From an uncultured Massilia sp. (GTDB lineage Bacteria > Pseudomonadota > Gammaproteobacteria > Burkholderiales > Burkholderiaceae): 64,000 nucleotides of DNA. The position numbers were made by a program, and so were the translations under genes. The stretch spans positions 1 through 64,000 of the forward strand of contig CAMLMV010000010.1 in the NCBI GenBank assembly GCA_946481275.1. Direction: 5' to 3'. Shown piece after piece: positions 57,986-64,000 of this stretch. Under the pieces are notes generated by a model. The model did no database searches. It was not told the DNA's origin and saw only the letters and a program-made list of their open reading frames with translations. Numbering within the stretch: position 1 is the first letter of the stretch; each line of letters starts with the position of its first letter.

Positions 57986-59206
57986 GTGAATCCACATCTC
58001 GACCGCCTGCACCCGTACCCGTTCGAAAAGCTGCGCCAGCTGTTCGCCGGCGTGACGCCGAATCCCGACTACAAAGCCATCAGCCTCGGTATCGGCGAGC
58101 CGAAGCATCCGACGCCCGCGTTCATCCAGAAAGCGCTGACGCATGCGATGGCCGGCCTGGCCACGTATCCGACGACGCACGGCAACGAGCCGCTGCGCGC
58201 CGCGATCGCCGGCTGGCTGGAGCGCCGCTACGCGATTCCGGCGCTGGATGCGGCCACGATGGTGCTGCCGGTGAACGGATCGCGCGAGGCGCTGTTCGCG
58301 ATCGCGCAGACCGTCATCGATCCGCGCAAGCCGGGCGCGCTCGTCGTCAGCCCGAACCCGTTCTACCAGATCTACGAAGGCGCGGCCTACCTGGCGGGCG
58401 CCGAGCCGTATTTCGTGAATTCCCAGCCGGCCCGCAACTTCGCCTGCGATTACACCAGCGTGCCGGACGACGTGTGGGCCCGCGTGCAGCTGCTGTACCT
58501 GTGCTCCCCGGGCAACCCGACGGGCGCCGTGCTGTCGCTGGACGACTGGCGCGAGCTGTTCGCGCTGTCCGACCGCCACGGCTTCGTGATCGCGGCCGAC
58601 GAGTGCTATTCCGAGATCTATTTCGGCGCCACGCCGCCGCTGGGCGCGCTGGAAGCGGCGCACCAGCTGGGCCGCAGCGAAGGCGCGCGGCCGTACGCGA
58701 ACCTGATCGTGTTCTCGAGCCTGTCGAAGCGCTCGAATGTGCCGGGCATGCGCTCGGGCTTCGTCGCCGGCGATCCGGAACTGATGAAGAAATTCCTGCT
58801 GTACCGCACCTACTGCGGCGGCGCGATGTCGCCGCCGGTGCAGGCCGCATCCATCGCCGCGTGGAACGACGAAGGCCACGTGCAGGAGAACCGCAACCTG
58901 TACAAGGAAAAGTTCACGCTCATCACCCCGCTGCTGAAACAGGTGATGGACGTCGAGCTGCCCGACGCCGGCTTCTACCTGTGGGCCGACGTGCGCCGCA
59001 CGGGCCTGTCGGACACGGAGTTCGCACGCGGCCTTTACGCCGAATATAATGTGACGGTTTTGCCCGGCAGTTACCTGGCGCGCGACGCGCACGGCAGCAA
59101 CCCGGGCCGCAACCGCATCCGCATGGCGCTCGTCGCCGAAGTGGACGAAGGACTGGAAGCGGCGAACCGCATCGTCCAGTTCTGCAACGATCTCAAGGCT
59201 TCCTGA
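57986..59206 (+). CDS. dapC: Succinyldiaminopimelate transaminase
   Basis: PLP enzyme converting N-succinyl-2-amino-6-ketopimelate to N-succinyl-LL-2,6-diaminopimelate for lysine and peptidoglycan. Signatures: LHPYPFEKLRQLFAGVTP at the start, SLGIGEPKHPTP, CSPGNPTGAVLS and the PLP lysine in SSLSKRSNVPGMRSGF. The GTG at 57986 gives MNPHLDRLHPYPF, the family N-terminus; a longer form (57944) is not family-like. 406 aa. dapD starts 25 bp after the stop. Confidence 0.94.
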   Translation: MNPHLDRLHPYPFEKLRQLFAGVTPNPDYKAISLGIGEPKHPTPAFIQKALTHAMAGLATYPTTHGNEPLRAAIAGWLERRYAIPALDAATMVLPVNGSREALFAIAQTVIDPRKPGALVVSPNPFYQIYEGAAYLAGAEPYFVNSQPARNFACDYTSVPDDVWARVQLLYLCSPGNPTGAVLSLDDWRELFALSDRHGFVIAADECYSEIYFGATPPLGALEAAHQLGRSEGARPYANLIVFSSLSKRSNVPGMRSGFVAGDPELMKKFLLYRTYCGGAMSPPVQAASIAAWNDEGHVQENRNLYKEKFTLITPLLKQVMDVELPDAGFYLWADVRRTGLSDTEFARGLYAEYNVTVLPGSYLARDAHGSNPGRNRIRMALVAEVDEGLEAANRIVQFCNDLKAS

Positions 59207-59231
59207 AACACCACCTGTATAGACCAATATC

Positions 59232-60056
59232 ATGACCCAACAACTCCAGACCATCATCGACACCGCGTGGGAACAGCGCGCGGACATCAGCCCGACCAGC
59301 GCCAGCGCCGAAGTGCGCGACGCCGTCGCCCACGTGCTGGCCGGCCTTGACGACGGCAGCATGCGCGTCGCCCAGAAGGACACCGGCAGCTGGGTCGTGA
59401 ACCAGTGGATCAAGAAGGCCGTCCTGCTGTCGTTCCGCCTCGAAAACAACGTGCCCGTCGAAGGCGGCGGCATGCAGTTCTACGACAAGGTCCCGACCAA
59501 GTTCGCGAATTACACCGCCGAAGACTTCGCCAAGGGCGGCTTCCGCGTCGTGCCACCGGCCGTCGCGCGCCGCGGTTCGTTCATCGGCAAGAACGTCGTG
59601 CTGATGCCGTCGTACGTGAACATCGGCGCCTACGTCGACGAAGGCGCGATGGTCGACACGTGGGCCACCGTCGGTTCGTGCGCCCAGATCGGCAAGAACG
59701 TCCACCTGTCCGGCGGCGTGGGCATCGGCGGCGTGCTGGAACCGATGCAGGCCAACCCGACCATCATCGAAGACAACTGCTTCATCGGCGCCCGCTCGGA
59801 AATCGTGGAAGGCGTCATCGTCGAAGAGAACTCGGTGATCTCGATGGGCGTGTACATCGGCCAGTCGACCAAGATCTACAACCGCGAGACCGGTGAAGTG
59901 TCGTACGGCCGCATCCCGGCCGGTTCCGTCGTCGTGTCGGGCAGCCTGCCGTCCGCCGACGGCAAGTACAGCCTGTACTGCGCGGTGATCGTCAAGCAGG
60001 TCGATGCGAAGACCCGTGCGAAGACGGGCATCAACGAGCTGCTGCGCGGCGTGTAA
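59232..60056 (+). CDS. dapD: Tetrahydrodipicolinate N-succinyltransferase
   Basis: Adds succinyl from succinyl-CoA to tetrahydrodipicolinate, the step before dapC. The 274-aa protein has an N-terminal helical domain and a left-handed beta-helix of hexapeptide repeats ([31 protein letters not shown]). It is preceded by dapC in one operon. A hairpin follows within 40 bp. Confidence 0.97.
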   Translation: MTQQLQTIIDTAWEQRADISPTSASAEVRDAVAHVLAGLDDGSMRVAQKDTGSWVVNQWIKKAVLLSFRLENNVPVEGGGMQFYDKVPTKFANYTAEDFAKGGFRVVPPAVARRGSFIGKNVVLMPSYVNIGAYVDEGAMVDTWATVGSCAQIGKNVHLSGGVGIGGVLEPMQANPTIIEDNCFIGARSEIVEGVIVEENSVISMGVYIGQSTKIYNRETGEVSYGRIPAGSVVVSGSLPSADGKYSLYCAVIVKQVDAKTRAKTGINELLRGV

Positions 60057-60071
60057 GCATCACGATCGTTC

Positions 60072-60095
60072 CGGGGCTGCCGTTTGGCGGCCCCG
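60072..60095 (+). terminator. Possible terminator hairpin after dapD
   Basis: CGGGGCTGCC and GGCGGCCCCG pair with one G-T wobble around a GTTT loop. There is no T-run, so termination would be weak or Rho-assisted; it may only attenuate read-through into pilU. Confidence 0.35.
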
Positions 60096-60150
60096 CAGGT
60101 TAGAATCCCTTTACCGCAAAATATTACCGCGAAGCAAGGGAGAGACCGCC

Positions 60151-61293
60151 ATGATGATGGAACGCCTGTTCCAACTGATGAAGGAAAAGAACGCGTCGGA
60201 CATGTTCTTCGCGGTCAATTCCCCAGTCCACATCAAAATCAACGGGAACCTCATCCCGATCAACCAGAACAAGCTCGAGCCGGAGAACATCCGCGTCCTG
60301 CTGGCCGAAATCGCGTCGCCGGAGCAGATGGAAGAGCTTGACCGCGAGAACGAGCTCAACATGGGCATCTCGGTCGCCAACCTGGGCCGCTTCCGTCTCT
60401 CCGCCTTCCGCCAGCGCGGCAGCATCTCCGCCGTGTTCCGTTTCGTTCCCGCCACGATCCCGCCGCTGGCCGAGCTGGGCCTCCCGTCCGTGCTGTCGGA
60501 ACTGATCATGGAGAAGCGCGGCCTGCTGCTGATCGTCGGCGCGACCGGGTCCGGCAAGTCGACGACGATCGCCTCCATGCTCGACCACCGCAACGAGCAG
60601 CGCCACGGCCACATCCTCACGCTGGAAGACCCGATCGAGTACCTGTTCAAGAACAAGAAATCGATCGTCAACCAGCGCGAGATCGGCAGCGACGCGAAAA
60701 GCTTCGACGTCGCCCTGCGCAATTCGATGCGCCAGGCGCCGGACTGCATCCTGATCGGCGAGATCCGCGACAAGGACACGATGGCCGCCGCCCTCGCCTA
60801 CGCCCAGTCCGGCCACCTCGTGCTGGCGACCCTGCACGCGAATAACAGCTACAACGCGCTGAACCGCATCATCAGCTTCTACCCGATCGAGAACCGCCCC
60901 GCGCTGCTGCAGGACCTGTCGTCCGCCGTGAAGGCGATCGTGTCGCAGCGCCTCGTGCGCGCGAAGGCCGGCGGGCGGCGCCAGGCGGCCGTCGAGATCA
61001 TGGTCAACACGCGCTACGTCGCGGACCTGATCGAAAAGGGCGAGATCGGCCAGATCAAGGAAGCGATGGACAAGAGCCTGTCGCCCGGGTCGCAATCGTT
61101 CGAGAAGGCGTTGCTCGAACTCGTGCAGGCCGACCTGATCACGCAGGACGAAGCGCTCGCGAATGCGGACTCGGCGACCAACCTGCTCTGGCTGATCAAC
61201 AATGGGCCGGACAGCAAGGCGAAGGAAGAGGAAGCGCCGAAGCCGGCCGAGCCGGCCGGGCCGTCGTTCACGGAATTCACGCTCGACCAGTAA
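60151..61293 (+). CDS. pilU: Type IV pilus retraction ATPase, PilU-like
   Basis: A 380-aa hexameric ATPase of the PilT/PilU family for twitching motility. Walker A GATGSGKSTT at 130-139, Asp-box LTLEDPIEYLF, Walker B ILIGEIRDKDTM and the His-box LATLHANNS are intact. I chose PilU over PilT because of the N-terminal ERLFQLMKEKNASDMFFAVN and the extended C-terminus (E/P-rich tail). ATG at 60151 with AAGGGAGA upstream; no pilT partner is in view. PilU genes between dapD and dapE recur in betaproteobacteria. Confidence 0.88.
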   Translation: MMMERLFQLMKEKNASDMFFAVNSPVHIKINGNLIPINQNKLEPENIRVLLAEIASPEQMEELDRENELNMGISVANLGRFRLSAFRQRGSISAVFRFVPATIPPLAELGLPSVLSELIMEKRGLLLIVGATGSGKSTTIASMLDHRNEQRHGHILTLEDPIEYLFKNKKSIVNQREIGSDAKSFDVALRNSMRQAPDCILIGEIRDKDTMAAALAYAQSGHLVLATLHANNSYNALNRIISFYPIENRPALLQDLSSAVKAIVSQRLVRAKAGGRRQAAVEIMVNTRYVADLIEKGEIGQIKEAMDKSLSPGSQSFEKALLELVQADLITQDEALANADSATNLLWLINNGPDSKAKEEEAPKPAEPAGPSFTEFTLDQ

Positions 61294-61299
61294 AACGGT

Positions 61300-62334
61300 T
61301 CAGGCGCGCGTCATCCGCAGCTCGCAGGCCCGGATCGGCCGGCCGCCCACGACCATGCTGCCCTTGCCGACATACGACGTCGCATCCGGCGCAAACGCGC
61401 CGCTCACGCCCAGCCCCCAGCTGCGTGCCGGGTCGGCGATGCGGTTGCCCGTGCCGCGCAATTCCAGCCGGTCGCCGCGCACTTCGCCGGCCAGCGTTTC
61501 CTCGACGTCGGCCGTCTTGCGGTAGGCGTGCACCGTCTGGCCCCAAACGTCGACATTGAATTTCGCCTCGTAGGCGCCCGCGTTCGGTCCGCTGTCGTTG
61601 CGGGCGCCGCAGGCCATGATCCCGTTCCACACGACGGCCTCCGCAGCGGGCATCGCGTGTTCCGCCGGGCGCGTATCGCGCAGGGCAAACATGTCGCGCC
61701 TGAACCGGGCCGCGCACGTCGCCGCAGACGCCGCCAGCGACGCTTTCAGGCCCGCCGCGCCATTGGTCACTAGGTCATCGTAGGTCGGTGCCCCGGCGTT
61801 CGTCTCCGGTGCCAGGTTGCAGGTCGATTCGGCGAGAACGCCGGCCGTACCGGCATCGATCAGGCGCGCCACCGCGATGTACGGCACCTGGTAATGCGTC
61901 CAATCGGTCGGGAAATATGACATGCGCCATGCGCGCGTCTCGACATCGATCACGAAACGGGCCTTGCCCTTCGCCTGTGCGGCAATGCGCGCCGCGTCGC
62001 GGTCGTCCACGGCGATCGGTGCGGCAACAGGTTGACTGCCCTGGGCGTCGTGCAACGCGCGCGCCAGCGCCTGGGCAATGGCGTCGGCGGGGTCCGCCAC
62101 GTGGTGTTCGGCGATGATCCGGTCGCCGTCGTCCTCGACGAAGATCCCGACGCCTGCGAGGCCAGCCTTGCTCGGCGTCAACACCGAGAAACCCGGCTTC
62201 GCCCGCACGGTGACCGCCACAGTCTGGTTGCGTACGGCCGCGAGGCCGGCAGTATCGAGCGGACGGGGTGCCGGCATCGACGCACAGCCGGCCAGCAACG
62301 TCAGGAAACAGGCAGAAATGACAAGGATGCGCAT
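61300..62334 (-). CDS. Lipoprotein of unknown function
   Basis: A 344-aa lipoprotein: hydrophobic ILVISACFLTLLAGC with lipobox LAGC (Cys about 17). Mature region has KARFVIDVETRAWRMSYFPTDW and a C-terminal beta-rich part. I recognise no family. It is convergent with pilU (6 bp gap) and divergent from arsC, so it interrupts the otherwise colinear dap run. Confidence 0.75.
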   Translation of the reverse strand: MRILVISACFLTLLAGCASMPAPRPLDTAGLAAVRNQTVAVTVRAKPGFSVLTPSKAGLAGVGIFVEDDGDRIIAEHHVADPADAIAQALARALHDAQGSQPVAAPIAVDDRDAARIAAQAKGKARFVIDVETRAWRMSYFPTDWTHYQVPYIAVARLIDAGTAGVLAESTCNLAPETNAGAPTYDDLVTNGAAGLKASLAASAATCAARFRRDMFALRDTRPAEHAMPAAEAVVWNGIMACGARNDSGPNAGAYEAKFNVDVWGQTVHAYRKTADVEETLAGEVRGDRLELRGTGNRIADPARSWGLGVSGAFAPDATSYVGKGSMVVGGRPIRACELRMTRA

Positions 62335-62365
62335 GGGATCTCCGGGTATGTACTCACGTTGTTAA

Positions 62366-64000
<1,635 letters not shown>

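Overview
The window is high-GC DNA (AT-rich only around 25.7-25.95 kb) that looks like a chromosome of a motile betaproteobacterium of the Oxalobacteraceae, most likely the Massilia/Telluria group. This rests on gene content and order, not on a database search: a DUF3460-scpA-panC run, divergent apbC/metG, a dapC-dapD-pilU-arsC-dapE run, an flhDC-motAB-che cluster, and a REP-like GGGGTCAGAGC inverted repeat of a kind common in this family. I see no insertion sequence, prophage, CRISPR array or rRNA operon.

Layout. 0-12.7 kb is core housekeeping: tRNA-Glu (cut by the edge), tRNA-Ala, gltX, a membrane diguanylate cyclase, a 2H phosphoesterase, an RlmN-like radical SAM methylase, apbC, metG, a small lipoprotein, an enoyl-reductase-like protein, DUF3460, scpA, panC and a PilZ flagellar-brake protein. 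12.7-25.4 kb is one long minus-strand motility and chemotaxis block. In transcription order it reads flhD, flhC, a membrane methyltransferase, motA, motB, a CheZ-like protein, a second CheY, cheA, cheW, cheR, cheD, cheB, cheY, cheZ and an EAL-like/HDOD protein. Upstream of flhD lies a 579 bp region with four tandem sigma-28 (FliA) type promoters pointing at flhD. This is the most striking feature of the window.

26-32 kb carries tryptophan catabolism (kynU, kynA), a small hydrolase, an acyltransferase and two unrecognised exported proteins. htpG follows, with a sigma-32 promoter. 34.3-38.1 kb is a compact five-gene operon (VOC, YCII, double YCII, ECF42 sigma factor, GyrI-like) with a candidate self-recognised promoter. 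38-48.7 kb is accessory metabolism and regulation: a periplasmic dehydratase-chorismate mutase fusion, LysR, two drug/metabolite-type transporters, two MocR regulators, RidA, an aminotransferase and a response-regulator diguanylate cyclase. 48.9-53.6 kb is an overlapping operon of FGGY kinase, GlpD-like and alkyl-DHAP-synthase-like flavoproteins, with a divergent AraC regulator. 54.8-57.9 kb holds a secreted GH31 glycosidase and a YoaK-family membrane protein. 58-64 kb is the lysine/diaminopimelate run dapC-dapD-pilU-arsC-dapE, interrupted by one lipoprotein gene on the opposite strand; dapE runs off the edge.

How the genes work together: c-di-GMP turnover and sensing (two GGDEF proteins, a PilZ brake, an EAL-like/HDOD protein) sits beside the complete flagellar master-regulator, stator and chemotaxis set. 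No methyl-accepting receptor or flagellar structural gene is in view, so those lie elsewhere. Convergent genes are packed very tightly, often overlapping by 14-32 bp.
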